Origin: Costus lasius
Lineage: Eukaryota; Streptophyta; Magnoliopsida; Zingiberales; Costaceae
Direction: 5' to 3'
NCBI GenBank assembly: GCA_027563935.2
Contig: CM050449.1
Span: 61,508,056 to 61,572,055 of the forward strand
Length of the DNA: 64,000 nucleotides
Below are positions 30,106-41,195 of the stretch, in pieces. How positions within the stretch are numbered: position 1 is the first letter of the stretch; every line of letters starts with the position of its first letter. The notes below the pieces were generated by a model. It was not told where the DNA came from. It searched no databases and was given only the letters and a program-made list of their open reading frames with translations. A program made the translations under genes and the position numbers.

Positions 30106-31822
30106 CTTGCAACGAATATGATGGATGTGATGCAGACGCCCAAATGTGCGCCCTCTGCAGTCTCGCACACAGCCGAACCTCGAGTCCTCTTCTTCCACGC
30201 CTGGTGCTAGCCTCGGGAAGAAGATCGATGCCTTTGGGAGACTTCCTCAATCACTTGTGCCAAGTCCAGAGGAGATGCCAAGGAGAGGAGGTGGAGCTTC
30301 GTCGGAGTCCAACTCTTGAAGCACTCCACCAAGATCCAAATAGGAATCAACCAAATCCAAAGTCCAACTTTGGAGTGGAGGGCGCCAAGGAACTTGCAGG
30401 AACTGAACCAAGTAAGGAAGAGAGTCCAACTCTCTTAATGGCCGAATACCTCAAGAGTGGCGACAAAGGGAAGAGGAGAGGAGAGTGTAACCCAACAAAA
30501 GGGGGGCTAGGGGGTTTATATACCCATGAATAGGTGCACCTCTTCACAAGTGAAGAGGCACACCTCTTCATGAAGAGACACACCTCTTCAAGAGGTAAAG
30601 CCCAATTCGCCTAAGTAGATTCATCCTCTCCAAGTGAGAAGCTCCAAGCTTCCTACCTTAAGAAGATGCCAACTTGGGTTTGTCCACCTCATGGAAATGC
30701 GCCAAGCTCACTCCAAGTTGCTTGCGCCATTCCACTTGGCCCATTTGGCCCAAATGGCTCATTGAGCCCATTTGGCCTATTAGCCCAACTTGGTCTATTG
30801 GGCTCATTTGGCCCAAATGGCCCATTGGGCCCATTTGGCCTACTAGGCCCAAAAAACAAATTAGCTCCAAATGATTCCTTTCATCTCTTCTAGCATAGTG
30901 GTGCTGATGGATTCTCCCAAACAGATTTGAGTTATCCAATAACTCAATCAATAGGCTATCCGATCAATGCGAGAACCCGAGTTTCAAGTTTTGCGGCCCT
31001 GTAGGTTCTTCAGACGTTGGCAGTGATGAATCGAGTCATCACAAGCAGTGATTGGCACCTAGCAGTGCATCGTTGCTACCCAAGTCTTCGGAATGGATAT
31101 CACATCGACATCCCCATCATCGCAACAAGATACTGATGCATTACAGTCTCTTTGCCGAACTGATATCCGATTGGATAAAGTGTGTCACCACTTTATTTTT
31201 ACCCAATCTCATGGTCATGACTAAATCAGGCTTTCACCTGGGTATGGCCATACACTTTCAGTCATGCAACCATGGGGGGCCCCGTGGATATCAAGCTTCC
31301 CATAGGAAGGGGCAAATCCTATGTCTGTCCATTGATCTTCTCATATGGGTCGTCACATACCCAATGACAACCGTTATGACCTCCCAGCTTACAGCGAGGC
31401 GTTAGGTTGTATCAAAGCATGTTCCTAACCATACAGAAGAGTCAATGACCTCAAGTCAAGGGATCAATGCATCTCCTTTCACTTGTGAGGTTAACTCATG
31501 ACACCAAGTCAGAGCCTCACAGTGGGTCGGTCCAGTATATCCACCACTGATATACCCATATGCCTACATTAGCACCCCGTGCGTAACCAGCCCATATACC
31601 TGTCTCACATGTACCAGAGCTGTCCCTTATCCACTAAGGTACATCGACTAGGGACTATAGTTCGAGCACAGATCCAATCTGTCTCCAGGGACATTATCAT
31701 GTTAGTACATATGCGCAGATGTAAACAAACATAGATAACGACAATGCCAGAATGATATAAATATCAAAGTCAAGTAGTACATAAGTGGACCAAAACTAGG
31801 TCCTAGGGCATATACACCAACA
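29971..31822 (-). repeat. B1 5' LTR
   Basis: 1852 bp, collinear with 3062-4913 and without net indels. TATA box at 30515-30523; site-II cluster near 30735-30859. TSD GCATC follows at 31823-31827. Confidence 0.95.
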
Positions 31823-31827
31823 GCATC

Positions 31828-32717
31828 ATCTCGCATGCTTGATTGCTTGTGGAAATAGGCTTGCTATGTTACTAGCCGTTGGTGACTAGCTGATGGTTGC
31901 TTGCCTCGGATTGATTTGGTTTGATTGATGGCTGGACGAAAGTGAGTATATGGCTGATGTTGACTTCTTGCCTGAAATGTTGATTCTTTGACTGTTGACT
32001 TGTTAATTGCTGGCTGAGATTACAGCTTGGCTGGTGTTACTTCTTGGCTGGATATTGGCCTTGTTGTACGCTAGTATAGCTGGAATATGTGAGTGCCTTG
32101 AGGATTGGGGGAGCTTTGGTGCCATGTAAGTGCATTACAGGTGATACAAACCAAGGCTACAACAACCTATTACATCAACTACAAAATAAAATAAAGACTT
32201 GGAAAGTAAGTCCTAGGCTAAGTTCCTAACTACAACATACAACATCCAAATGGAAATATAAAGCTTACAAAATTGTTCTACCAAACTAGTCTTATGACAA
32301 ACAAGACTAGGTAGAACCAAATCTGACATAGACAAGTCTAAGTGCTGAAAGTAAATGTCTAAATGCTGAAATTGTAAATGAGCCCAAATGCAGGTAATGT
32401 CGAACATAATTAATCCCTTGAAGATGCTCCTGCATCAATGAGCCTGGCCAAAGCAAACGCGGCCTTCCCCATCAGCAAAGTAGAGCAACCAACTGGACGC
32501 CCGTTTTCATCATCAACAATGCAGGCGGTAGCGAACCACCTTCTATCATCCACCTACTGTCCTTTGCCTCCTTCCCATGCTCGCTGGCATGCGAGTAGTT
32601 CAGCGTCCTTCTTTCTTCTCCAAGCTCCCCACCCAAGGGAGGTGGTCGGCCAGCCCTTCGGCCTACCAACGGACGCACGTGTGGCATGCTTCGTAAGGGT
32701 GAATGGGGTTCACCATT
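31828..32717. other. Unassigned sequence right of B1
   Basis: The continuation, across B1, of the DNA ending at 3061. It begins with degenerate GGCTG-rich sequence (31850-32090). It then has an A/T-rich stretch and a short minus-strand frame (32410-32553, listed separately). No LTR ends or known domain seen. Confidence 0.45.
32410..32553 (-). other. Possible coding fragment, C-terminal end
   Basis: A 47-codon minus-strand frame ending in TAA, containing VDDRRWFATACIVDDENGRP and LLMGKAAFALARLIDAG. Its composition looks protein-like, and it is followed in sense by A/T-rich DNA resembling a 3' UTR. A stop (TAG) lies directly upstream, at a spot that could also be an intron acceptor. I do not recognise the family. 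It may be an exon of a decayed host gene or a transposon fragment. Confidence 0.25.
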
Positions 32718-33323
32718 GATGTGTCCTACTTTCATTAGATTTATAGTCTTATTCTTACATGTTTTGCATACTAAGTTCTTATTTTCTACACTATTTTGAC
32801 TTATTTCTTACATTGTGCAGAATCCTCACTATTTTTCATTGTTTATGAAATATAGAAAAAATTCCCATTTTTCATGAAGATTTTGGAGATTTGAGGTCAT
32901 GAGAAGATTCCTTACAGTGCTAGGAGGTCGCAGCTCAAATTTCTAGCAAATCAGAGTTTTATGTAGAGAACACAGGTAGGGTGTGATCATAATCACGGCC
33001 GTGACACCTTCTCGGTAGAACTCTGCAGCTTTCGACTAGACAGTCACAACCAGGGTGTGATCATGTTCATGGCCGTGAAAAGCATTAACGAGACAGTCAT
33101 GGCACGGGTGTGATCATGTTCACGACCGTGAATAGGTAAAAATCTATGCGATGAGGCAATCACAGTCAGGCCATGATCATGATCATGGCCATGACAACTT
33201 CCGCTAGATTCAACCTTTTGATAGTTTTTCACCCGATTTGGATGATTCTAAAGTTGGAATTTGCTGAAATTTTAGGGGAACTTTGGAGAGTGGCAACTAG
33301 GGTGACAAAAGGGGCGATTTTTG
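32718..33323 (+). repeat. Athila/Tat-like LTR and palindrome array
   Basis: Starts near TGATGTGTCCTAC and is T-rich. At 32980-33200 it carries four copies, about 55-65 bp apart, of a GTGTGATCATNNTCACGGCCGTGA-like motif with changes. It is contiguous with a gypsy RT fragment. Boundaries are uncertain. Confidence 0.5.
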
Positions 33324-33580
33324 TGTTCAAGGTTTTGCAGCGATGTGAGGAAGTGAGCCTCGTTTTGAATTGGGAGAAGTGCCATTTTATTGCACAAGAA
33401 GGGTTTGTGTTAGGACATCTTATTTTTGAACGCGGAATAGAAGTTGATTAGGCGAAAGTGCAAGTAATCGAAAGGATGAATCCACCAACTTCAGTCAAAG
33501 GAATCCGTAGTTTCTTCGGACACACTGGATTCTATAGAAGATTCATTAAAGATTTCTCAAAGATAGCCTGACCACTGACA
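33324..33580 (+). pseudogene. Athila-like RT/RNase H junction fragment
   Basis: Encodes VLQRCEEVSLVLNWEKCHF, GHLIFERGIEVD, then PTSVKGIRSFFGHTGFYRRF and IKDFSKIA. This is the stretch between the gypsy RT thumb and RNase H, and the wording is typical of Athila-type elements. TAG at 33449-33451 and a TGA near 33569 break it. It is cut at 33580 by a B-type LTR. Confidence 0.8.
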
Positions 33581-33798
33581 TGTTGGGAAACCCCGGAGAT
33601 ATTGACAAATTTTTATCAAACAAAATATACACACAGTGGAAGCATATTCCCGGAATAGGCTGGTCCCAAAAACCCAATAGATCGCTCTTGCGAGGGGGTC
33701 GACACAATGTAGTAAGAAAGTACCTAGAGCGAGTGCAAGTTGATGTCGAGGTAGGCACCTAATCGTGTGACTTCAACAGTCTCACATATACGGATGCT
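33581..33798 (-). repeat. Reverse B-type LTR end, cut by B2
   Basis: 218 bp that in sense are the last part of a B-type LTR ending GGGGTTTCCCAACA. It is closest to the 1565-2156 fragment, including CTCTAG|GTACTT. B2 interrupts it after GATGC (33794-33798), the presumed left TSD of B2; the remainder must lie right of this window. Confidence 0.8.
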
Positions 33799-35001
33799 GT
33801 TGGTGTATATGCCCTAGGACCTAGTTTTGGTCCATTACTGTACTACTTGACGTTGATATTTTATATAATTCTGGCATTGTCATTATCTATATTTGCTTAC
33901 ATATGCGATTATGTACTTATATGATAATGTCCCTAGAGATAGATTGGATCTGTGCCCAAATGATTGTCCCCAGTCAATGTACCTGAGTAGATAAGGGACA
34001 ACTCTGGTACTTGTGAGACTAGTATATGAGCTGGTTAGGCACAAGGTGCTAACGCAAGCATATGGGTATATCAGTGGTGGATATACTAGACCGACCCACT
34101 GTGAGGCAATGACTTGGTGTCACAAGTCATCCTCACAAGTGATAGGAGATGCATTGATCCCTTGACTTGAGGTCATTGGCCATTCTATATGGTTAGGGAT
34201 ATGCTTTGATAGAACCTAACGCCTTGCCATAGTTGGGAGGTAATAACGGTTGTCATTGGGCATATCACAACCCATATGAGAAGGTCAATGAACAGACATA
34301 GGATTTGCCCCTTCCTAAGGGAAGCTTGATATCCATGGAGCTCCTCTATGGTTGTATGACTGAAAGTGTATGGCCATACCTAGGTTAGATCTGATTTAGT
34401 CATAGCCATGAGATTGGATAAAAATAAGTGGTACACTTGGCCAATCGGATATCAGTTCGGCAAAGAGACTGTAATGCATCTGTACCTGGTTGCGATGATG
34501 GGGATGTCGATGTCGATATCCATTCCGATGACTTGGGTAGTAGCGATGCACTGCTAGGTGCCACTCACTACTTGTGGTGACCTTAGGTCAGCACTGCCAA
34601 CGTTAGAGGAACCTTCAGGGTCGCACACCTTGATACTCGAGTTCTCGTATTGATCGGGAAGCCTTATGATCGAGTTATTGGATAACTCGGATCTATTTTA
34701 GAGATTTCATCAGCGCCAATGGGCCTGATGAGATGGAAGAGATTTATTGGGACCAACTTCCATTTACGGCATATTAACCATGGTTAGCCTAATTTGACCT
34801 TGGGTTAAATTGGATTGGATCCAAGGGCTTGGTTAACATGTATGATGGACCTTGGGCTAGGCCCATTGTGTAGTTGGGCTTAATGGGCTTAAGGAGAAGA
34901 AGAGGATAGGCGCATGCTTAACCCTAGTTAGACTTGGGTTAGCGCCTATGCCTCATGAGATTTGAAATTAATCATGAGAAAAGGGCTAATTAATTAATTA
35001 G

Positions 35002-35146
35002 AGTCTTAATTGGATTAGGACTAATTATATGATTAATTAATTAGAGTCCTAATTGGATTAGGACTGATTATGATTAATTAGAATCCTAATTAGATTAGGA
35101 TTTAATTATTTAAACAATTAATTTGAGTCCTAATTGGATTAGGACT
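35002..35146. repeat. Four-copy hairpin minisatellite in B2 LTR
   Basis: Four 21-bp hairpins at 35002-35022, 35045-35065, 35082-35102 and 35126-35146, based on AGTCCTAAT/ATTAGGACT with a TGG loop, 37-44 bp apart. The third is AATCCTAAT/ATTAGGATT, a paired change. It lies about 90-235 bp upstream of the TATA box. Confidence 0.75.
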
Positions 35147-35236
35147 TGATTAATTCCTAAAATAATTAAATCTCCTATTTCCTCTCCTAGCCGCCCACTT
35201 GGCTTAATTGTAGCCATGTTTTAGGCGCCCCTTGCC

Positions 35237-35245
35237 CTATAAATA
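35237..35245 (+). promoter_or_regulatory. TATA box of B2 5' LTR
   Basis: CTATAAATA, a canonical plant TATA box, at the position matching the B1 LTR box. Transcription would start some 30 bp downstream. Confidence 0.75.
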
Positions 35246-35607
35246 ACCCCCCTAGCCGCCCCTCTCATGACACTTATTCCTTGGAGGCGTGAACATCATC
35301 AAGAGGGCGAAAGCAAGGGACAAGGGCGCAACTTCCTCCTTTCTTCCATCAAGCCACAAGTGATCCTCTTCCTCTTCTCCTTGGCTCAAGGTGAAGTTGA
35401 ACTTGGCGGCATCTCCTTCTTCCTCCTTGCTCTTGGGGCTTCTCCCTTTGGTGGTGGCGCAAGTTTCCTGGAGGGCTCTCCTAAGGCTTGGATCTTCTTC
35501 CCGAGGCTAGCACCGGGCGTGGAAGAAGAGGACTCGAGGTGATCCGTGTGTGTGAAACTGCAGAGGGCGCACGCTTGGGCGCCTACTACGACATCAGCCT
35601 CGCCTTG

Positions 35608-37293
35608 TGAAAGTACCCCTTAAACTAAGGGGGGTCCCCTTCTAGGGGGAGCGAAAACCCTAGGCAGTGGCGCATAAAATTTTTGGGCAGCGGATTAGGG
35701 TTTCAAGAATCGGTTCATGTGATATGATCAACCAAATGGAAACGATTGCATGTAAGAGATAAAACTCATACCATAGCCATTTCGAATGGCGCCTAGGAAG
35801 CAAAGATCAAAGCAGATCTTCTCCAGAGGTGACGCACACAGTTGATGTCGCCTACTCCTCTTTGCGATCCTTGTGCTAGCAAGATCCAAAGAAGTCTTTG
35901 ATCGAAAATGAGAAAGGGATGAAGAGATCTTTTCTTTGCCGATTTCTCCTCCAAATCCAAGGCGTCGTCACCCACGGAAAAACACAAGAGGAATGCGTTC
36001 AAGTGGCGAGAATAGAGAGAGCACTCTCTTTCGAACGTGAGAGTCTCCAAGTGGAGATCATGGTTGCTAAAAATAGCACCACTAACCGCCCAACATGTTC
36101 ACGCCAAGTGAACTTGTCGCCAATGCTTGAACCATTTTGGTTTAATTTAATTTTGGTTCAATTACCAAATAAACCAAACGACATGGCCTAGATCATATTA
36201 AAACCCTAAGGTTCCAGATCTAGCCGTTGATCTCTATGATGCTCCTGATCTGACCGATCTAGCATCTCTTCTCTCGATCGAAGCTTACCGATCTCAAGCC
36301 CTAATCAATCAAACATGATCAGACCAGATCTCACTCACAATCAGAGATTAAATCCCTTTAAACTGAACCCGAAACAATTCAGTCCACACGATCTGACTTA
36401 AGTAAGCCATATCATCAATTGTGCGACCCTGAGGGTTTCCTTAAAACATCGGTAACGATAATTTACATTATCACAACCAGTGAGGGGTATCTAGCAACAC
36501 ATCACTGTCTCCCGATATCAAGGAAAGAGTCTTCCAAGACTTCACCCAAAAACAGCACAAGTGTGAATCAATTCACAAAGCATACATATTTCCTTTGCCA
36601 CTGGATGTTCTTATTGGACAAGCCTGTCAAGCTCGTAACTCCAATATGATGAGCATGATTAGAACAGATGAGCACTGTCACCTGGGTATGGCCATACACT
36701 CTCTCAATCATCTCATCCAGGGGGCCCCTTTAGAACATCACACTCCTTAAACAAGGAGACGGCAATCCTATGTCTATCACTAGTGCTCTAACCTGATTCA
36801 AGCTCACCATCCAAGATAGTCTATAATCATTATGTTTCAAATGATATTGAACTACCTCAAAACAATGACAATCATCATTTAGAAAACACAAGTGATCTCA
36901 AGTCAGAGGAAATGTGCCACTTGTCTTAATCAAGGAATATTCACATTGTGACAAACAATTGAACATCCTAGTAGGGTCTGTCCAGTACATCCCATGTACC
37001 CATGAGTCTACATCTTATTCCATGCTCGAAGCATCCTATAAGATTAGAACACATATTAGTCTTAACCATATCGAGGCTGTCTCATGTTTACCAAGATATA
37101 TCGACTAAGGACATAATAGCATGTCAGCCCAGCGGAACAGCTTTGAGACATTATTCAGAAGAACATATATTGCAGCAGACAATGTAGCTAACTGAATAAC
37201 AACCATGCCTTTATAAACACATAGAGTTTATTACATGATACTTGTTACATTCCCATAGGCCTCAAACATTAGCCTTAAGGGCATACCCCAACA
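35608..37293 (-). repeat. A2 3' LTR
   Basis: 1686 bp; reads the same as 43047-44732. Landmarks: TATA-like hairpin 36065-36078, hairpin GATAAT/ATTATC 36457-36472, antisense 64-codon frame 36914-37108. Confidence 0.96.
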
Positions 37294-37308
37294 ATCTCCC
37301 ACTTGCAC
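37294..37308 (-). other. A2 polypurine tract
   Basis: GTGCAAGTGGGAGAT in sense, between the polyprotein stop and the 3' LTR. Confidence 0.9.
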
Positions 37309-37313
37309 TTAAT

Positions 37314-40300
37314 CTAATGGTTGAGATATCTCAAACCCATATTATTACAGTGCTTCTCATGCTTCTGCTGCGCCAGAGGCTTGGTAAGCGGGTCTGCCAG
37401 ATTGTCATCTGTATGAACCTTGCATACTTTGATCTCGCCACGATCTATGATCTCCCTGATCAAATGAAACCGTCTCTGTATGTGCTTGGACTTCTGGTGC
37501 GACCGTGGTTCCTTTGCCTGTGCGATTGCTCCAGTGTTATCACAGAAGATAACCAAAGGATCTGCACACGAAGGAACGACACCAAGTTCTCTCACGAACT
37601 TACGAATCCACACTGCCTCCTTGGATGCTTCCGAGGCTGCAACATACTCGGCTTCTGTTGTGGAATCAGCAACAGTTGACTGTTTGAAACTTTTCCACAC
37701 CACTGCACCTCCATTCAAGCTAAAAACATAGCCTGATTGCGATCGGAAATCATCCTGGTCAGACTGGAACGAAGCGTCAGTATATCCTTCAATACTGAGT
37801 TCTTCCTGACCACCATATATCAAGAACATATCTTTGGTCCTCCGCAGATATTTTAAAATGTTCTTGACTGCAATCCAGTGCGCCATACCTGGATTACTCT
37901 GGTAACGACTGGTTACGCTTAACCCGTAAGCAACGTCTGGGCGAGTACACAACATCGCATACATTATAGAACCAATAGCCGAAGCATAAGGCGTATTGTT
38001 CATTTCATCTTTCTCAGTCTGTGTTTGTGGACACTGACTCTTAGAAAGATTCAGACCATGTCTGACTGGAAGATATCCTCGCTTAGAATTCTCTAAGTGA
38101 AATCTCTCCAGGACCTTATCGATGTAAGTACTCTGGCACAGCCCGAGAAGCCTCTTAGATCTATCCCTGTAGATCTTCACACCTAACACATAGGCTGCTT
38201 CTCCTAGATCTTTCATCTGGAAACATTTCCTCAGCCATGCCTTAACAGCATGCATTTCAGGAATGTCATTTCCAATGATCAAGATATCATCGACGTAGAG
38301 GACTAGGAAAGTAATCACGCTCCCACTAAACCTCTTATATACACACGGGTCATCCTCGTTCTTGATGAAACCAAATTCAGTAACTGATTCATCAAAACGA
38401 ATATTCCAGCTTCTTGATGCTTGTTTAAGTCCATAAATGGACTTCTTTAACTTGCATATTTTATGACGATCTGCTGGATTAGTGAAACCTTCTGGTTGTG
38501 TCATATACACATCCTCATCCAGATTTCCATTAAGGAAAGCTGTTTTCACATCCATCTGCCAAATCTCATAATCATAATATGCAGCTATCGCGAAAAGAAT
38601 CCGAATAGACTTAAACATGGCTACAGGTGAGAAAGTTTCATCATAATCTATCCCGTAGATTTGTTTGAAACCTTTCGCAACTAGCCTGCCTTTATAGGTA
38701 ACTACGTTACCATCCATGTCAATCTTCTTCTTGAAGATCCATTTACAGCCTATAGGGATAACTCCCGGAGGCGGATCAACCAAATCCCAGACTTGGTTAT
38801 CTGACATGGAGTCCATCTCGGCGCGCATAGCCTCAAGCCATCTCGCTGACTCTGGTCCACTGACCGCATCCGCATAAGTAAGGGGTTCATCATTGTCAAT
38901 GATGTAGACTCCGTCATAGCGCTCAGGCTGTCGACGAATCCTACCCGATCTTCGCGGTTCCCGTGATGTCTGAGCCTCAGGTTGTTCAATAACCTGTTCT
39001 ACCGGCTCAGGCTCATCCAACTGTGCTTGATCACTTTGTCCTTCTTCTGGATTCTCATCCAGCTTTATTTCTCTCCCACTGGCCTCTTGCAGAAGAAACT
39101 CCTTCTCAAGAAATATGGCCGTCCGAGCAACAAAAACCTTGTTCTCATTGGGATCGAAGAAATAATAACCCTTAGTTTCCTTAGGGTAACCGACAAAGAT
39201 ACATTTGTCAGATCTGCTCTCTAGTTTCCCAGAGGCGAGCTTTTTAACATAAGCCTCGCAACCCCAGATCCTGATAAATGTCAAGCTCGGCTGTTTCCCA
39301 TACCATAACTCATATGGCGTCTTTGAAACTGCCTTGGATGGCACTCGGTTTAGTACCTTTGCAGCTGTTTCCAGCGCAAAACCCCAAAAGGAGTATGGAA
39401 GAGTAGCCTGACTCATCATAGAACGAACCATATCAAGTAACGTTCTATTTCTCCTCTCGGACACACCATTCCATTGCGGTGTTCCTGGTGGAGTGAGCTG
39501 TGAGATAATCCCACACTCCTTTAGATAGTCAGTAAATGCATGACTTAGGTATTCACCACCTCGATCTGAGCGAAGTGCCTTGATATTACGGCCTAGCTGA
39601 TTTTGTACTTCATTCTTGAACTCTTTGAACTTGTCAAAAGATTCACTCTTATGTCTCATCAGATAGACATACCCATATCTACTGAAATCATCAGTAAATG
39701 TAATGAAGTACTGATAGCCACCTCTGGCATGTTTACTAAATGGCCCACACACATCACTGTGTATGAGGTCAAGTAAACCTGAAGCCCTTTGACCTTTATT
39801 AGGAAAAGGTGACTTCGTCATTTTACCCATCAAACAAGCTTTGCATGTATCAATCTCCTTATAGGAGAATGATCCCAGCAGTCCATGATCATGCAACCGC
39901 TTAATGCGTTTCTTGTTATTATGGCCTAAACGACTATGCCATAGCAAGGTGCTGTCATCAGCATACTTGGCTTTCTTAATATCAACATTCTGTATAGAAC
40001 TTTCCATGTCCAACATGAATAACCCATTATTAATTGAACCAGTTGCATAAACAATATTATCATATGACAAAACACACTTTGAAATATTGCATTCAAAGGA
40101 AAACCCCTTCCTGACAAGAGCAGGAATGGAGATAATATTTTTAGTTATACTGGGAACAAAATAACAACTGTTTAGTTCCAATACAATTCCAGATGGTAAA
40201 GTAATGAAGTAGTCTCCTACAGCAACAGCAGCAACCCGTGCCCCGTTTCCAACGCGTAGGTCCACCTCATGCTGTCCCACCTGCCTTCTTCTCTTGAGTT

Positions 40301-41195
40301 CCTGCACATTTGAACAAATGTGAACTCCACATGCAGTGTCCAACACCCATGATACAGAAGAAGAATACATGACCTCAGTCACGAATATACCTGAGCCAGA
40401 AGCAAAGCTTCCCCTCTTATCTCCTTGGAGCGCTTTACAGTCCTTTTTCCAGTGACCCAGCTGGCCATAGTGGAAACACCTGTATTCCTTAGACCGCTTC
40501 ACCTTCTGCTTCAGAGCCTTGCTGTAATTCTTGACCGGGGCCTTGCCCTTCTTCCCCTTCTTCTTGTTCCTGGAAGGAACCATCAAGACAGAGGTTGAAG
40601 GCTTACCCTTCAGAGTTTCCTCAGTGGTCAAGAGCATATTCAGCAGCTCTGCCGGAGTACAATCGATTTTGTTCATATTAAAATTAATAATGAACGCGTC
40701 GAATGATGGCGGGAGAGACTGCAGAATAATGTCCACAGCAAGCTCCTGGTTGATGGTATGCCCCAGTTTCTCTAGAGCCTCCTTGTGCCCAATCATCTTG
40801 AGCACGTGAGCTCCCACTGGGCTCCCTTCAGCCAGTTTGCTCTGAAAGAAGAGCTTCGTCAAATTATAGCGTTCAGTCCTCGCCTGTGCAGCATACAACA
40901 TCTTGAGGTTTGTAATCATGTCTCTAGCCGACATGTCCTCATGCTGACGCTGCAGCGGTGGCGTCATAGACGCTAACATCAGGCAAGCGACATCAATGCT
41001 ATCATTGACGTGCTTTTCATAGGCTTCCCGAACCGCCCTTGCGGCGTTCAGAGCGGGCTGCGGCGGTATCGCCGTCTCGAGGACATACAGTTTCCTCTCT
41101 GCCTTAAGAACGATCTTAAGGTGTCCAAACCAGTCAGAGAAGTTCGGCCCAGCAAACTTCTCTCTTTCCAGTAGGGATCGCACATTGAAGTTCAT
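37314..41195 (-). CDS. A2 gag-pol polyprotein, full length
   Basis: A 1293-residue Tork/Angela-type copia polyprotein without stops. Gag is about 1-255. The zinc knuckle at 240-253 reads CFHYGQLGHWKKDC: residue 243 is Tyr (codon at 40467-40469) where A1 and A4 have the second Cys. Protease LDTACG is near 285. Integrase has a zinc region (LWHSRLGH, CKACLMGK) and a D,D,E core (SDVCGPF, LRSDRGGEYLS, TPQWNGVSERRNR). RT has YVDDILIIG near 963. RNase H has GYTDASFQSD, TTEAEYVAASEA and FCDNTGAIA, and the tail is ADPLTKPL. It performs particle assembly, processing, cDNA synthesis and integration. Predicted splicing would add MAMIPAATNT before this ATG. Confidence 0.95.
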   Translation of the reverse strand: MNFNVRSLLEREKFAGPNFSDWFGHLKIVLKAERKLYVLETAIPPQPALNAARAVREAYEKHVNDSIDVACLMLASMTPPLQRQHEDMSARDMITNLKMLYAAQARTERYNLTKLFFQSKLAEGSPVGAHVLKMIGHKEALEKLGHTINQELAVDIILQSLPPSFDAFIINFNMNKIDCTPAELLNMLLTTEETLKGKPSTSVLMVPSRNKKKGKKGKAPVKNYSKALKQKVKRSKEYRCFHYGQLGHWKKDCKALQGDKRGSFASGSGIFVTEVMYSSSVSWVLDTACGVHICSNVQELKRRRQVGQHEVDLRVGNGARVAAVAVGDYFITLPSGIVLELNSCYFVPSITKNIISIPALVRKGFSFECNISKCVLSYDNIVYATGSINNGLFMLDMESSIQNVDIKKAKYADDSTLLWHSRLGHNNKKRIKRLHDHGLLGSFSYKEIDTCKACLMGKMTKSPFPNKGQRASGLLDLIHSDVCGPFSKHARGGYQYFITFTDDFSRYGYVYLMRHKSESFDKFKEFKNEVQNQLGRNIKALRSDRGGEYLSHAFTDYLKECGIISQLTPPGTPQWNGVSERRNRTLLDMVRSMMSQATLPYSFWGFALETAAKVLNRVPSKAVSKTPYELWYGKQPSLTFIRIWGCEAYVKKLASGKLESRSDKCIFVGYPKETKGYYFFDPNENKVFVARTAIFLEKEFLLQEASGREIKLDENPEEGQSDQAQLDEPEPVEQVIEQPEAQTSREPRRSGRIRRQPERYDGVYIIDNDEPLTYADAVSGPESARWLEAMRAEMDSMSDNQVWDLVDPPPGVIPIGCKWIFKKKIDMDGNVVTYKGRLVAKGFKQIYGIDYDETFSPVAMFKSIRILFAIAAYYDYEIWQMDVKTAFLNGNLDEDVYMTQPEGFTNPADRHKICKLKKSIYGLKQASRSWNIRFDESVTEFGFIKNEDDPCVYKRFSGSVITFLVLYVDDILIIGNDIPEMHAVKAWLRKCFQMKDLGEAAYVLGVKIYRDRSKRLLGLCQSTYIDKVLERFHLENSKRGYLPVRHGLNLSKSQCPQTQTEKDEMNNTPYASAIGSIMYAMLCTRPDVAYGLSVTSRYQSNPGMAHWIAVKNILKYLRRTKDMFLIYGGQEELSIEGYTDASFQSDQDDFRSQSGYVFSLNGGAVVWKSFKQSTVADSTTEAEYVAASEASKEAVWIRKFVRELGVVPSCADPLVIFCDNTGAIAQAKEPRSHQKSKHIQRRFHLIREIIDRGEIKVCKVHTDDNLADPLTKPLAQQKHEKHCNNMGLRYLNH

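Larger units (their letters stand above)
3062..31822 (-). mobile_element. B1: nested family B copia element (Tork/Angela type)
   Basis: A complete but decayed minus-strand copia element, 3' LTR at left (3062-4913) and 5' LTR at right (29971-31822), each 1852 bp, with TSD GCATC at 3057-3061 and 31823-31827. Its own internal DNA lies in three blocks: 4914-5763, 7451-9716 and 27601-29970. The gaps are later insertions with their own TSDs. Order in the sense direction is gag, protease, integrase, RT, RNase H. I counted about 39 LTR differences by eye, making it older than the elements inside it. Nonsense codons and small deletions make it non-autonomous. Confidence 0.93.

Noticed and set aside
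32438..32719. 93-codon plus-strand open frame
   Set aside because: The opposite strand gives the more protein-like product, so this is probably its shadow.
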